Positions 50,349 through 60,205 of a stretch of 64,000 bases of DNA are shown piece after piece; the stretch's first letter is position 1, and each line of letters opens with the position of its first letter. The stretch is from Flavobacterium xueshanense. GTDB lineage: Bacteria > Bacteroidota > Bacteroidia > Flavobacteriales > Flavobacteriaceae. Made by a program: the position numbers and the translations under genes. The stretch is taken from NCBI RefSeq assembly GCF_900112975.1, contig NZ_FONQ01000002.1:428696-492695 (forward strand), in the 5' to 3' direction. Under the pieces are notes generated by a model, which worked only from the letters and a program-made list of their open reading frames with translations, was not told where the DNA came from and did not search any database.

Positions 50349-51122
50349 TTAGTTTTTACTGTTCAATTTAGATAGTAATCTTAAAAACTCAATATACAGC
50401 CAAACTAATGTAATCATTAATCCCATGGCACCATACCATTCCATGTATTTTGGCATTTTTTGTTCAACTCCTTTTTCAATGCGATCAAAATCTAAGAATA
50501 AATTTAAAGCTGCGATGATAATCACAAAAACGCTGATGCCAATGCTCATCAGGGAGTTTCCATAATGAACGGGAACAAAACTGGTAAACATGGAGAAAAC
50601 CCAAGATATAAGATAGTAAGTGGCTATAGCTAACGTAGCTGCCACGACAACTGATTTGAATTGCTCCGTCACTTTTACAATTTTATACTTATACAAACCC
50701 AGACAAACCATAAAAGTTACAAAAGTTGCGCCAACCGCCTGAACTACAATTCCAGGATATTTGACTTCAAATATTGCCGAAATTCCACCAATAAATAATC
50801 CCTCGAACAGCGCATATCCCGGAGCTAGATAAGGAGAATATTGTGGTTTGAAAGCAGCAATAAGCACTAAAACTAACCCAACGACAGCTCCGCCAATAGC
50901 AGCAACCAAAGGGTTCATTCCGTTAAAAGTCAGCCACCAGATTACGGTTGCAGATGCGGTAAGAAGCAAAAATAAGATTAAACTTTTATTAATAGTGCCA
51001 GACAAAGTCATCTCCTCATTATAATCTATAATCGTTGCATGATGTACCTCATCTCTTTTTGAAACTGCAGTTGACGAAAAAGTTTTATTGTTTAAAAATG
51101 GATTTTTAGAATTTAAACTCAT
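50349..51122 (-). CDS. Bax inhibitor-1/YccA family membrane protein
   Basis: This 257-residue protein has seven hydrophobic segments. The BI-1 features are PQYSPYLAPGYALFEGLFIGGISAIFE, ALNLFLDFDRIEKGVEQKMP and the C-terminal acidic loop with YMEWYGAMGLMITLVWLYIE. Such proteins are thought to conduct or gate calcium and protect against membrane stress. No certain role in bacteria is known. It is monocistronic. Confidence 0.92.
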   Translation of the reverse strand: MSLNSKNPFLNNKTFSSTAVSKRDEVHHATIIDYNEEMTLSGTINKSLILFLLLTASATVIWWLTFNGMNPLVAAIGGAVVGLVLVLIAAFKPQYSPYLAPGYALFEGLFIGGISAIFEVKYPGIVVQAVGATFVTFMVCLGLYKYKIVKVTEQFKSVVVAATLAIATYYLISWVFSMFTSFVPVHYGNSLMSIGISVFVIIIAALNLFLDFDRIEKGVEQKMPKYMEWYGAMGLMITLVWLYIEFLRLLSKLNSKN

Positions 51123-51295
51123 AATTTTTAGGGTTATTTGTTGTTCAAATATAAATTTTATTTTGCAGAAGAAGGTGTAATTACTCTTAAATTTTTGTAA
51201 ACTAAAATCATATTATTTGGAATATTGCATAAAAAAAATCCATCTTATTTCGTTTTAAAACGAGACAAGACGGAAAGTATTTGAGCAGTTTTAAA

Positions 51296-52726
51296 CTATT
51301 CTATTTCAGAAACTCTCAAGGTGTTGACCATTCCTTTATCTTTGATAGGCATTGCTGCTAGATTGATAAGGAAATCTCCTTTTTGTACAAAACCTTTTTG
51401 TTTTACAATTTCGTTGATGTCAGTTACGGTATCATCGGTACTAACATCTTTGGTATACATAAAAGATTTTACGCCCCATAATAAATTAAGTTGAGTAAGA
51501 ATTCTTTTATTGGATGTAAATACTAAAATATGTGCATTTGGTCTCCAAGCTGATATTTGAAAAGCCGTATAGCCACTATTTGTCAATGTACAAATTGCTT
51601 TGGCTTTGATTACATTCGCCATGCTTGCTGCGTGATGACAAATGGTTTTAGTGATAAAACGTTTTGTTTTTATTTGTGGAGTGTTTTGTGGTACTTGAAT
51701 TAGCGGAGAATCTTCTACTGCTTCAATGATTTGAGTCATTTTTTGAATTACCTGAACTGGATAATTACCAGTTGCTGTTTCTCCTGAAAGCATTACTGCA
51801 TCTGCACCATCCATAACTGAGTTTGCAACATCATTCACCTCGGCGCGAGTTGGTGTCAGGCTGGTAATCATAGTTTCCATCATTTGTGTAGCAACGATAA
51901 CTGGAATACGAGCTGTTTTAGCTTTACGAATCAATTCTTTTTGAACAAGAGGAACTTCATGTGCCGGAAGTTCTACTCCTAAATCTCCTCGGGCAACCAT
52001 TAATCCATCGCAATAGGCAACAATCTTGTCGATATTTTCTAAAGCTTCCGGCATTTCTATTTTTGCAATAATTGGAATTTTATAATCCGAATGTTTTGCG
52101 ATTAAATCCTGTAAGTCTTGTAAGTCTTGCGGTGTTTTTACAAATGATAGTGCGATCCAGTCTACATTTTGGCTAATAGCAAATATGGCATCTGCAATAT
52201 CTTTCTCGGTCATTGCGGGAAGCGATATTTTTGTATTTGGTAAATTAACCCCTTTTTTAGATTTTAATTCACCACCTTGAATTACTCTTGCAATAACTTC
52301 TGTTTTCTTATCAGTCTCCACAATTTCGAAAATGAGCTTTCCATCATCAAGTAGAATTCTTTCCCCTGGATTTACATCATTTGGAAAGTTTTGGTATTTC
52401 ATGAATACTTTCTTTGCAGTTCCAAGTATATCTTCGGCGGTAGTAAATGTAATTAGATCACCGTCATGCACTACTACACCTTCTTTCATAACTCCTACGC
52501 GAAGTTTTGGACCTTGTAAATCGCCTAGAATTGCTGTGGTATATCCAAACTCTTCATTTAATCCTCGTATCAGGTTTATTTTTTCTTTTACATCTTCGTA
52601 ATCAGCATGCGAAAAATTTACTCGAAACACATTTACGCCTGCGTCAATCATGTCTTTTATGATTTCTCTTGTACTACATGCAGGCCCAAGTGTGGCTACA
52701 ATTTTAGTTTTTTTGTTTGTAAGCAT
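51296..52726 (-). CDS. pyk: pyruvate kinase
   Basis: This enzyme makes pyruvate and ATP from phosphoenolpyruvate. The N-terminal TKIVATLGPACSTREII, the substrate/metal motif PIIAKIEMPEALENID, MVARGDLGVELPAHEV, IPVIVATQMMETMI and MDGADAVMLSGETATGNYPV are all present. It is 476 residues, of usual length, with a C-terminal allosteric domain. It directly follows the IPExxxVDY gene (5 bases) and is probably in one operon with it. Confidence 0.98.
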   Translation of the reverse strand: MLTNKKTKIVATLGPACSTREIIKDMIDAGVNVFRVNFSHADYEDVKEKINLIRGLNEEFGYTTAILGDLQGPKLRVGVMKEGVVVHDGDLITFTTAEDILGTAKKVFMKYQNFPNDVNPGERILLDDGKLIFEIVETDKKTEVIARVIQGGELKSKKGVNLPNTKISLPAMTEKDIADAIFAISQNVDWIALSFVKTPQDLQDLQDLIAKHSDYKIPIIAKIEMPEALENIDKIVAYCDGLMVARGDLGVELPAHEVPLVQKELIRKAKTARIPVIVATQMMETMITSLTPTRAEVNDVANSVMDGADAVMLSGETATGNYPVQVIQKMTQIIEAVEDSPLIQVPQNTPQIKTKRFITKTICHHAASMANVIKAKAICTLTNSGYTAFQISAWRPNAHILVFTSNKRILTQLNLLWGVKSFMYTKDVSTDDTVTDINEIVKQKGFVQKGDFLINLAAMPIKDKGMVNTLRVSEIE

Positions 52727-52731
52727 TGGTA

Positions 52732-53220
52732 TTAAAAAATTAAATTGTTTTTAGATTTTATTTTATTTGTATCTACTATATAAACAGTTGATATGCTGTC
52801 TATGGTATTTAATAGGAGTTGTATATTAGATACATTCATGGTATCGTCGTTATTTTCTATTTTCAAAAAATAATCTACTTTTTTGAATTCAGGAAGTAAA
52901 AAGACTTTTGTTGCCACTTCCATTGTTACATCTGAAAATAGATTTGGAGTGTTTCCTTTTTTATATTGGATTACCTCGTTTTTATTTTGAATCAAATTCC
53001 AAGTAATGGTACTTTCTTTATCAATGTAATAAAATCTGGAAAAATTAGTCTCTCCTTCTTTTATATTAATTTGAATTTCATTCTCACTTTTACTTAGGTT
53101 TACAGGCAATTTTTGATTAATAAAAAATGCCAATCTATAGTCTTCTAAGAAAGTATGAATCGCAATAAGATAGTAATCTATTTTGTCAAATTCGCCAAGA
53201 TCAAGTTTATGAATAGCCAT
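52732..53220 (-). CDS. IPExxxVDY family protein
   Basis: The name-giving motif appears as LLPEFKKVDYFLKIE in the C-terminal half. The N-terminal DYYLIAIHTFLEDYRLAFFINQ and FSRFYYIDKESTITWNLIQN are typical. It is 162 residues, soluble, of unknown function, found next to rnc and pyruvate kinase in Flavobacteriia. It lies between rnc (115 bases upstream on the same strand) and pyk (5 bases), so the order rnc-IPExxxVDY-pyk is probably conserved. Confidence 0.85.
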   Translation of the reverse strand: MAIHKLDLGEFDKIDYYLIAIHTFLEDYRLAFFINQKLPVNLSKSENEIQINIKEGETNFSRFYYIDKESTITWNLIQNKNEVIQYKKGNTPNLFSDVTMEVATKVFLLPEFKKVDYFLKIENNDDTMNVSNIQLLLNTIDSISTVYIVDTNKIKSKNNLIF

Positions 53221-53334
53221 TTCATGAGAAAATAAGATGTAAATATAGTATTTCTAATGAAGCATAAGGGCCTCAAAACGCGATGTTTTTGTTAATTTAT
53301 GAACGAAAACGATATAGTTTTATAAATGTTAAGA

Positions 53335-54075
53335 TTATTTTCTATCCATTTTTTCTTGAAATGCAAAATAAGCGCGTTGGGATGCTTTTTCTTCTGCTTT
53401 CTTTTTAGAGGTTGCTCTTGCTTTTGCAATTACCTTGTCGTCAATGCTAAGTTTTACACCAAACAAACGTTGTCCGTCAATGGCATTGTCCTCAAAAATA
53501 TCATAATGGAATATTTTTTTCTCTTTTTGACACCATTCGATAACCAGACTTTTATAACTGATTACTTTTCCTTCGAGTCTTGCAATGTCTACGTAGGGAA
53601 TTACGACTCTCTTTTGAATGAATTTTTCGCAATACACATAACCTCGGTCTAAGTATATGGCTCCAACCAACGATTCAAAAATATTACCATGGATGTTTTC
53701 TCCAAAATGCTGAAGTGGCACTTTGCTTTCTATATATTGAACTAAATTCAGGTCTTTGCCTAATTCGTTCAAGTGTTCTCGGCTTACAATTTTAGAACGC
53801 ATTTTGGTCAGATAACCCTCGTCACCTGCGGGTGCTTTGCTGAATAAATGGGCAGCAATAACGGAACTTAACATGGCATCACCCAAAAATTCTAATCGTT
53901 CGTAATTGATTGGATTTCCTAAAACATCCAGACGATTAGAGGAGCGATGGGTAAACGCTTTTTTATAAAAATCAAGATTTAACGGGGCAAATCCTAAAAT
54001 TTTCTGAATAGAATCAAAAAAAATCCCGTCTTCTGGCGAACGGGATTTTGAAAATATTTTTCTGATTATACGCAT
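53335..54075 (-). CDS. rnc: ribonuclease III
   Basis: This double-stranded RNA endonuclease has the catalytic signature NYERLEFLGDAMLSSVIAAHLF, with GNIFESLVGAIYLDRGY as second acidic motif. The dsRNA-binding domain is at the C-terminus (SYKSLVIEWCQKEKKIFHY to KAEEKASQRAYFAFQEK). Length 246 is normal. It starts 6 bases after fabF on the same strand, so acpP-fabF-rnc form a Bacteroidota-typical cluster. Confidence 0.97.
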   Translation of the reverse strand: MRIIRKIFSKSRSPEDGIFFDSIQKILGFAPLNLDFYKKAFTHRSSNRLDVLGNPINYERLEFLGDAMLSSVIAAHLFSKAPAGDEGYLTKMRSKIVSREHLNELGKDLNLVQYIESKVPLQHFGENIHGNIFESLVGAIYLDRGYVYCEKFIQKRVVIPYVDIARLEGKVISYKSLVIEWCQKEKKIFHYDIFEDNAIDGQRLFGVKLSIDDKVIAKARATSKKKAEEKASQRAYFAFQEKMDRK

Positions 54076-54081
54076 ATATAA

Positions 54082-55335
54082 TTAGATTTCTAATTTTTTT
54101 ACCAATACACAAGCATTGTGACCTCCAAAACCGAAAGTATTACTCATAACAACATTCATGTCTCTTTTTTGCGCTTTGTTAAATGTAAAGTTCAGTTTAG
54201 AATCTATGTTTTCATCATCCGTAAAATGATTGATTGTAGGTGGTACTATTCCATGTTTTAACGAAAGAATCGAAGAAATTGTTTCAACCGCTCCTGCTGC
54301 TCCTAGTAAATGACCTGTCATGGATTTAGTCGAATTTAAATTCATCGTGTACGCATGTTCACCAAAAACATGCAATATTGCTTTAGATTCTGCCATATCA
54401 CCAAGTGGTGTTGAAGTTCCGTGCATATTTACACCATCAACATCAGTTGCTTGCAAACCAGCATCTCTTAAGCAGTTTAACATTACATTTTTAGCGCCTA
54501 ATCCTTCAGGATGCGGTGCAGTAATGTGATACGCATCAGCTGACATTCCGCCACCGCCTATTTCGCAATAAATTTTTGCTCCACGGGCAACAGCATGTTC
54601 ATATTCTTCCAATACCAGCGCACCAGCTCCTTCGCCTAAAATAAAACCATCTCGGTCTTTATCCATTGGTCTTGAAGCAGTTTTAGGATCGTCGTTTCTG
54701 GTTGATAAAGCATGCATAGCATTAAAACCTCCCATTCCGGCTATCGTCACCGCAGCTTCAGAGCCACCGGTTATCATCGCATCAGCATGTCCTAATCTAA
54801 TATAGTTAAAAGCGTCGATTATAGCATTTGTAGAAGAAGCACAAGCTGAAACAGTAGTGAAGTTTGGACCTCTGAAACCGTATTTTATAGAAATATGACC
54901 ACCGGCAATATCCGAAATCATTTTTGGAATAAAGAATGGATTAAATTTTGGTGTGCCATCTCCGGCGGCAAAGTTCAACATTTCAATTTGAAACGTTTCC
55001 AGGCCGCCAATACCTGATCCCCAAATAACACCAACTCTGTCTTTGTCTAATTTTTCAAAATTAAAACCTGCATCAAGTACCGCTTCATCTGATGAAACCA
55101 TGGCATATTGTGCATAACGGTCCATTTTTCGGGCTTCTTTTCTGTCTAAAAAATCTTCAGCATTAAAATTTTTCAATTCGCAGGCAAATTGCGTCTTAAA
55201 TTTTGAAGCATCAAAATAGGTAATTGGAGCAGCGCCACTAACGCCGTTAATAAGTCCGTTCCAATAGTCTTCAATGTTATTTCCAATAGGTGTAAGAGCG
55301 CCTAAACCTGTTACAACAACTCGTCTTAATACCAT
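54082..55335 (-). CDS. fabF: 3-oxoacyl-[ACP] synthase II
   Basis: This condensing enzyme elongates fatty acids using malonyl-ACP. The Cys-His-His triad is in VSACASSTNAIIDA, HGTSTPLGDMAESKAI and STKSMTGHLLGAAGAVET. GFGGHNACVLVK ends the fold. The start is set at ATG 55335 (MVLRRVVVTGLGALTPIGNN, 417 aa), because the frame upstream to 55365 has no family match. It is downstream of acpP, separated by a hairpin. Confidence 0.97.
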   Translation of the reverse strand: MVLRRVVVTGLGALTPIGNNIEDYWNGLINGVSGAAPITYFDASKFKTQFACELKNFNAEDFLDRKEARKMDRYAQYAMVSSDEAVLDAGFNFEKLDKDRVGVIWGSGIGGLETFQIEMLNFAAGDGTPKFNPFFIPKMISDIAGGHISIKYGFRGPNFTTVSACASSTNAIIDAFNYIRLGHADAMITGGSEAAVTIAGMGGFNAMHALSTRNDDPKTASRPMDKDRDGFILGEGAGALVLEEYEHAVARGAKIYCEIGGGGMSADAYHITAPHPEGLGAKNVMLNCLRDAGLQATDVDGVNMHGTSTPLGDMAESKAILHVFGEHAYTMNLNSTKSMTGHLLGAAGAVETISSILSLKHGIVPPTINHFTDDENIDSKLNFTFNKAQKRDMNVVMSNTFGFGGHNACVLVKKLEI

Positions 55336-55478
55336 AAATTCTTTATTTTTGTTATCTTTAAACAAATAAAACCCATGCTTTCTTTACTGTATTACTATTA
55401 CAAAAGAGCCATGGGTGTTACAGTAAATATATTTGTGATTGAAATTCAATCTCGAATTTAATTTTAAAAATAATAATA

Positions 55479-55508
55479 ACACCCGTTTACAAGAATGCAA
55501 ACGGGTGT
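55479..55508 (-). terminator. hairpin between acpP and fabF
   Basis: On the minus strand ACACCCGTTT pairs with AAACGGGTGT, followed by a T-rich stretch. It would partly end acpP transcripts and reduce fabF expression relative to acpP. Confidence 0.75.
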
Positions 55509-55516
55509 GTCTTTTA

Positions 55517-55753
55517 TTATTTTTTAGCTTCCTCGATATAAGAGATTGCTTGACCTACAGTAGCGATGTTTTCTGCTTGATCGTCTGGAATTTGAATGTC
55601 AAATTCTTTTTCGAATTCCATAATAAGCTCAACAGTGTCTAATGAGTCAGCTCCTAAATCATTAGTGAAGCTTGCTTCTGTTACAACTTCGTTTTCGTCA
55701 ACACCTAATTTGTCTACGATAATCGCTTTTACTCTTGATGCAATGTCTGACAT
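55517..55753 (-). CDS. acpP: acyl carrier protein
   Basis: This 78-residue acidic carrier has the phosphopantetheine serine in [16 protein letters not shown]. It begins [19 protein letters not shown]. It carries acyl chains for fatty acid synthesis and lies upstream of fabF, with a strong promoter. Confidence 0.98.
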   Translation of the reverse strand: MSDIASRVKAIIVDKLGVDENEVVTEASFTNDLGADSLDTVELIMEFEKEFDIQIPDDQAENIATVGQAISYIEEAKK

Positions 55754-55783
55754 AATCTTTAATTTTAGAATTTAATTTGTTGG

Positions 55784-55812
55784 CAAAAATAAAAAACTTT
55801 ATTTTAAAACAA
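55784..55812 (-). promoter_or_regulatory. acpP promoter
   Basis: On the minus strand TTG (55812-55810), 18 bases, then TATTTTTG (55791-55784), a full consensus. Confidence 0.7.
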
Positions 55813-55929
55813 CTATTTAGTTAATAAATGTGACATCTAATTTATGAAATTTATTTTAACAAAGCTGTCGCAATGTTATTTATTTTCGATTTTTATACCT
55901 TTTTTTGTGCAATTAAAACAAGTAAGGTT

Positions 55930-56499
55930 ATGAAAAAAATTGTGGTTTTTGCTTCTGGATCGGGTACTAATGCTGAAAATATCATAAAGTATTTTGCAAA
56001 AACAAAAACGGGAAATGTTGTGGCAGTCTTCACAAATAATCGAAATGCGGGAGTGCTTGAAAGAGCAAAAACCTATGAAATACAAACAAATGTTTTCTCA
56101 AAAGAACAGCTTTTTGAAGGCGAAGTATTACATAAGGTAAATGAAATCCAACCGGATTTGATTGTTTTAGCAGGATTTCTATTGAAATTGCCTGCAAATA
56201 TCATATCAGCCTATCCGGATAAGATCATAAATATTCATCCTGCTTTATTGCCAAAATATGGTGGAACAGGAATGTATGGGATGCATATTCATAAAGCAAT
56301 TGTTGCCAATAAAGAAAATGAAACCGGAATTACCATTCATTTTGTTAATGAAAATTATGATGAAGGAAATATTATTTTTCAACAAAATGTTGTTTTAGCA
56401 GGTGATGAAACTCCCGAGGAAGTGGCTCATAAAATTCATGATTTGGAACAAAAATATTTCCCAACGGTAATTGAAGAAATCCTAAATCTAAAATCCTAA
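55930..56499 (+). CDS. purN: phosphoribosylglycinamide formyltransferase
   Basis: This enzyme transfers a formyl group from 10-formyl-THF to GAR in purine synthesis. From the ATG at 55930 (MKKIVVFASGSGTNAENI) it has 189 residues. The catalytic Asn-His-Asp set is in NIHPALLPKYGGTGMYG and VNENYDEGNIIFQ. The upstream frame from 55873 adds 19 residues with no family match. It is divergent from acpP and 7 bases before rnhA. Confidence 0.96.
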   Translation: MKKIVVFASGSGTNAENIIKYFAKTKTGNVVAVFTNNRNAGVLERAKTYEIQTNVFSKEQLFEGEVLHKVNEIQPDLIVLAGFLLKLPANIISAYPDKIINIHPALLPKYGGTGMYGMHIHKAIVANKENETGITIHFVNENYDEGNIIFQQNVVLAGDETPEEVAHKIHDLEQKYFPTVIEEILNLKS

Positions 56500-56506
56500 T
56501 TCATAA

Positions 56507-56986
56507 ATGGAACACGACGTACACATATACACGGATGGCGCAGCCAAAGGGAATCCCGGAAATGGCGGTTATGGTGTAGTGATGGAATGGGTAGGAAAGC
56601 CGTATAAAAAAGAATTCTATGAAGGTTTCCGTCGAACTACAAATAACAGAATGGAATTGCTAGGAGTTATTGTAGGCCTCGAAAAACTAAAGAATCCAAA
56701 TACTAACGTTTTGGTGATTTCTGATTCTAAGTATGTGGTCGATTCAGTTGTTAAAAAATGGGTTTTAGGCTGGGAAAAAAAAGGATTTGTTGATAGGAAA
56801 AATTCCGACTTGTGGAAAAGATTTTTAGTGGCTTACAGAAAACATAAAGTTGATTTTAAATGGATCAAAGGACATAACAATCATGTTCAGAACGAAAGGT
56901 GCGATGAATTGGCCGTTATGGCTTCGATGCAAAAGGAACTTTCAGTCGATGCTTTCTATGAAAAAGAGGAGGCAAAGTTGTTGTGA
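56507..56986 (+). CDS. rnhA: ribonuclease HI
   Basis: This enzyme degrades RNA in RNA:DNA hybrids. Catalytic acidic residues are in IYTDGAAKGNPGNGGYG, RMELLGVIVGLE and VISDSKYVVDSV, with the final Asp in NERCDELAVMAS. The KWIKGHNNHVQNE handle is present. It is 159 residues, co-transcribed with purN. Confidence 0.96.
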   Translation: MEHDVHIYTDGAAKGNPGNGGYGVVMEWVGKPYKKEFYEGFRRTTNNRMELLGVIVGLEKLKNPNTNVLVISDSKYVVDSVVKKWVLGWEKKGFVDRKNSDLWKRFLVAYRKHKVDFKWIKGHNNHVQNERCDELAVMASMQKELSVDAFYEKEEAKLL

Positions 56987-57027
56987 TTCAAGAATGTAAA
57001 TTGGCAAAACTTTACAATTGAGACTCT

Positions 57028-57058
57028 TTGCAACTTTACAACTTATAAACTATCTTTG
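57028..57058 (+). promoter_or_regulatory. promoter of the PfkB kinase gene
   Basis: TTG (57028-57030), 20 bases, then TATCTTTG (57051-57058), a full consensus match 24 bases before the start codon. Confidence 0.75.
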
Positions 57059-57081
57059 CGCCTTAATTCGAAACGTATATA

Positions 57082-58005
57082 ATGAATAAATTATTGATTG
57101 TTGGAACAGTAGCTTTCGACGCAATTGAAACTCCATTTGGAAAAACTGACAAAATTTTAGGTGGTGCGGCAACTTATATTGGTTTATCGGCTTCCTTCTT
57201 TAATGTACAATCCGCTATAGTTTCTGTAATTGGCGATGATTTTCCGCAAGAATATTTAAATTTATTGACTTCAAGAAACATTGACATTTCTGGTCTTGAA
57301 ATTGTAAAAGGAGGGAAAACTTTCTTTTGGAGTGGTCGTTATCATAATGACTTGAATTCAAGAGATACGCTGGATACACAACTAAACGTTTTGGCTGATT
57401 TTCAACCAAAAGTACCGCAAGATTATAAAAACGCTGATATAGTAATGTTAGGAAATTTACATCCATTGGTACAAAGCAGTGTTTTGGACCAAATGGAAAC
57501 ACAACCTAAATTGACAGTATTGGATACCATGAATTTTTGGATGGATTGTGCTTTACCTGAATTATTAGATGTAATAAAACGTGTAGATGTAATCACCATC
57601 AATGATGAGGAAGCAAGACAACTTTCGGGAGAATATTCTTTAGTGAAAGCGGCTGCAAAAATCCATACGATGGGACCTAAATATGTAGTGATTAAAAAAG
57701 GAGAACACGGAGCACTTATCTTTCATAATAAAGAAGTTTTCTTCGCGCCGGCTTTACCACTTGAAGAAGTTTTTGATCCAACTGGAGCAGGAGATACTTT
57801 TGCGGGAGGGTTTGCAGGATATTTAACGCAGAGTGAAAATATTTCATTCGAAAACATGAAAAACGCAATTATTCAGGGGTCAAATTTGGCTTCCTTTTGT
57901 GTGGAGAAATTTGGAACCGAAAGAATGGTTGATTTAGATAAAACCGAAGTAGTTTCCAGATTGCAACAATTCAAATCACTGACACAATTTGATATAGAAT
58001 TATAA
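57082..58005 (+). CDS. PfkB family carbohydrate/nucleoside kinase
   Basis: This 307-residue ribokinase-fold enzyme has the N-terminal GTVAFDAIETPFGK and GGAATYIGLSASFF, and the anion-hole/catalytic motif DPTGAGDTFAGGFAGYL. NDEEARQLSG and VIKKGEHGALIF are typical of the family. The substrate cannot be read. Its neighbours (purN, PurF-like) hint at nucleoside or ribose metabolism, but the family's genome context is only suggestive. Confidence 0.9.
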   Translation: MNKLLIVGTVAFDAIETPFGKTDKILGGAATYIGLSASFFNVQSAIVSVIGDDFPQEYLNLLTSRNIDISGLEIVKGGKTFFWSGRYHNDLNSRDTLDTQLNVLADFQPKVPQDYKNADIVMLGNLHPLVQSSVLDQMETQPKLTVLDTMNFWMDCALPELLDVIKRVDVITINDEEARQLSGEYSLVKAAAKIHTMGPKYVVIKKGEHGALIFHNKEVFFAPALPLEEVFDPTGAGDTFAGGFAGYLTQSENISFENMKNAIIQGSNLASFCVEKFGTERMVDLDKTEVVSRLQQFKSLTQFDIEL

Positions 58006-58011
58006 TATTAT

Positions 58012-58036
58012 GAAACCTCGGAAACGGGGTTTTTTT
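58012..58036 (+). terminator. terminator of the PfkB kinase gene
   Basis: AAACCTC is paired imperfectly with GGGGTTTTTTT. Confidence 0.7.
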
Positions 58037-58133
58037 GTTAAATAAAATTAGCAGGGAATTACATCTGATTTATCTTTTTTTAAATCAGTAGAATTTATTT
58101 TTAGAATAACACAACAACACAAATAACCTTACA

Positions 58134-60032
58134 ATGAGCGATGCTTTAAAACACGAGTGTGGTATAGCCTTAATTAGACTACTCAAACCGCTTGAATTTT
58201 ACAAAGAAAAATACGGAACGGCTTTTTACGGAATCCAAAAGATGTATCTTTTGATGGAAAAGCAACACAATCGTGGACAAGATGGTGCTGGTTTTGCAAG
58301 TATAAAATTAGACGTGGAACCAGGAGAGCGTTACATTAGTCGTGTTCGTTCCAATCATGCACAACCGATTCAGGATGTTTTTGCGCAGATTAATGACAGA
58401 ATTAATGAGGAAATGGCTTCTCATCCGGAATACGCGGATGATGTGGCGTTACAAAAACAGAAAATCCCTTATTTAGGAGAATTGTTTTTGGGACATGTTC
58501 GTTATGGAACTTTTGGAAAAAACAGCATTGAAAGCGTTCATCCTTTTTTACGTCAGAATAACTGGATGCACAGAAACTTGATTTTGGCTGGAAACTTTAA
58601 CATGACGAATGTTAAAGAGCTATTTCAAAGTTTAGTGGAATTGGGTCAGCATCCAAAAGAAATGGCTGATACGGTGACTGTCATGGAAAAAATTGGTCAC
58701 TTTCTGGATGACGAAGTAACTGATTTGTACCAAGAATGTAAAAATAATGGCTTGACCAAAAGAGAAGCGTCGCCGGTAATTGCTGAAAAGCTGGATGTTG
58801 CCAAGATTTTAACCCGAGCTTCTAAAAATTTAGATGGCGGTTACGCGATGGCTGGACTTCTGGGACATGGGGATTCGTTCGTATTTAGAGATCCGGCAGG
58901 AATTCGTCCCGCTTATTTTTATCAGGATGACGAAATAGTAGTAGTGGCTTCAGAAAGACCGGTAATCCAGACTGTTTTTAATGTGCCTTTCGAAAAAGTT
59001 CAGGAAATTGAACCAGGAAACGCATTGATCATTAAGAAAAACGGAACAGTTTCTATGCAGGAAATTCTTCCGCCAACGGTTAAAAAAGCATGTTCTTTTG
59101 AACGAATCTATTTTTCCAGAGGAAGTGATGCTGAAATATATCAGGAAAGAAAAACACTGGGAAGACTAATTCTTCCGGCTGTTTTAGACTCGATTGATCA
59201 AGATACAGACAATACGGTTTTCTCTTATATTCCAAATACAGCTGAAACTTCATTTTACGGATTAGTGGAGGCAGCACAAGATTTCTTGAATCAAAGAAAG
59301 AACAATTACATCCTTCAAAATAGAAATACCTTAACAAAGGAATCGTTGCAAGAATTACTTTCGGTAAAAATACGTACTGAAAAAGTAGCGATAAAAGATG
59401 CTAAACTAAGAACCTTTATTACAGAAGATAGTAGCCGTGACGATTTAGTAGCCCACGTTTATGATGTGACGTATGGCGTTATAAAACCCACGGATAATCT
59501 GGTAATAATAGATGATAGTATTGTTCGGGGAACCACCTTGAAAATGAGTATCATCAAAATGATGGATCGTTTGAATCCAAAAAGAATAGTAATTGTTTCC
59601 TCAGCACCACAAATAAGATATCCGGATTGTTACGGAATTGATATGGCTAAACTGGAAGGTTTGGTGGCTTTCAAAGCAGCTTTAGAACTGCTCAAAGAAA
59701 GAAATTTGTATCATCTTGTGGATGAAGTATATGTGAAATGTAAAGCGCAGGAAAACTTCAAGGACAATGAAATTGTAAATTACGTAACGGCAATATACGA
59801 ACCTTTTCAACCTCAAGAGGTTTCAGATAAAATCGCACAAATGTTGAGTTCTCCGGAGATAAAGGCCGAAGTGAAAATTATTTTTCAAACAGTAGAAGAT
59901 TTGCATACTGCTTGTCCGAAAAATTTAGGAGATTGGTATTTTACCGGAGACTATCCAACACCTGGAGGAAACCGAGTGGTAAACCGAGCATTCATGAATT
60001 TTTATGAAGGAAAAGACGCCAGAGCGTACTAA
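58134..60032 (+). CDS. amidophosphoribosyltransferase-like (PurF) class II amidotransferase
   Basis: The glutaminase domain has its nucleophilic Cys at residue 9 (MSDALKHECGIAL), so an eight-residue propeptide must be removed. NRGQDGAGFAS, GHVRYGTFG and the central amidophosphoribosyltransferase signature follow: PRPP-loop LVIIDDSIVRGTTLKMSI and APQIRYPDCYGIDM. At 632 residues it is about 130 longer than typical PurF, with a C-terminal tail rich in acidic helices. It would make phosphoribosylamine. Bacteroidota may carry a second, shorter PurF elsewhere, so a specialised role is possible. Confidence 0.88.
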   Translation: MSDALKHECGIALIRLLKPLEFYKEKYGTAFYGIQKMYLLMEKQHNRGQDGAGFASIKLDVEPGERYISRVRSNHAQPIQDVFAQINDRINEEMASHPEYADDVALQKQKIPYLGELFLGHVRYGTFGKNSIESVHPFLRQNNWMHRNLILAGNFNMTNVKELFQSLVELGQHPKEMADTVTVMEKIGHFLDDEVTDLYQECKNNGLTKREASPVIAEKLDVAKILTRASKNLDGGYAMAGLLGHGDSFVFRDPAGIRPAYFYQDDEIVVVASERPVIQTVFNVPFEKVQEIEPGNALIIKKNGTVSMQEILPPTVKKACSFERIYFSRGSDAEIYQERKTLGRLILPAVLDSIDQDTDNTVFSYIPNTAETSFYGLVEAAQDFLNQRKNNYILQNRNTLTKESLQELLSVKIRTEKVAIKDAKLRTFITEDSSRDDLVAHVYDVTYGVIKPTDNLVIIDDSIVRGTTLKMSIIKMMDRLNPKRIVIVSSAPQIRYPDCYGIDMAKLEGLVAFKAALELLKERNLYHLVDEVYVKCKAQENFKDNEIVNYVTAIYEPFQPQEVSDKIAQMLSSPEIKAEVKIIFQTVEDLHTACPKNLGDWYFTGDYPTPGGNRVVNRAFMNFYEGKDARAY

Positions 60033-60161
60033 TTTTGGGGTCGATGAGATTTTAATCGGTTTTCTAAGTTGTTCATCTAATTTATTTGGTGGCAACGAAG
60101 AACTAGTATAAATTTGAATCACCATAATATTAGTAGGTTAAGTTTATGGTAGATTTGGGGC

Positions 60162-60195
60162 AAAAAGGGTGGAAGAGATTCCACCTTTTTTATTG
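60162..60195 (+). terminator. terminator of the PurF-like gene
   Basis: AAAAAGGGTGG pairs with CCACCTTTTTTATT. Confidence 0.8.
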
Positions 60196-60205
60196 GAATA
60201 AAGTC

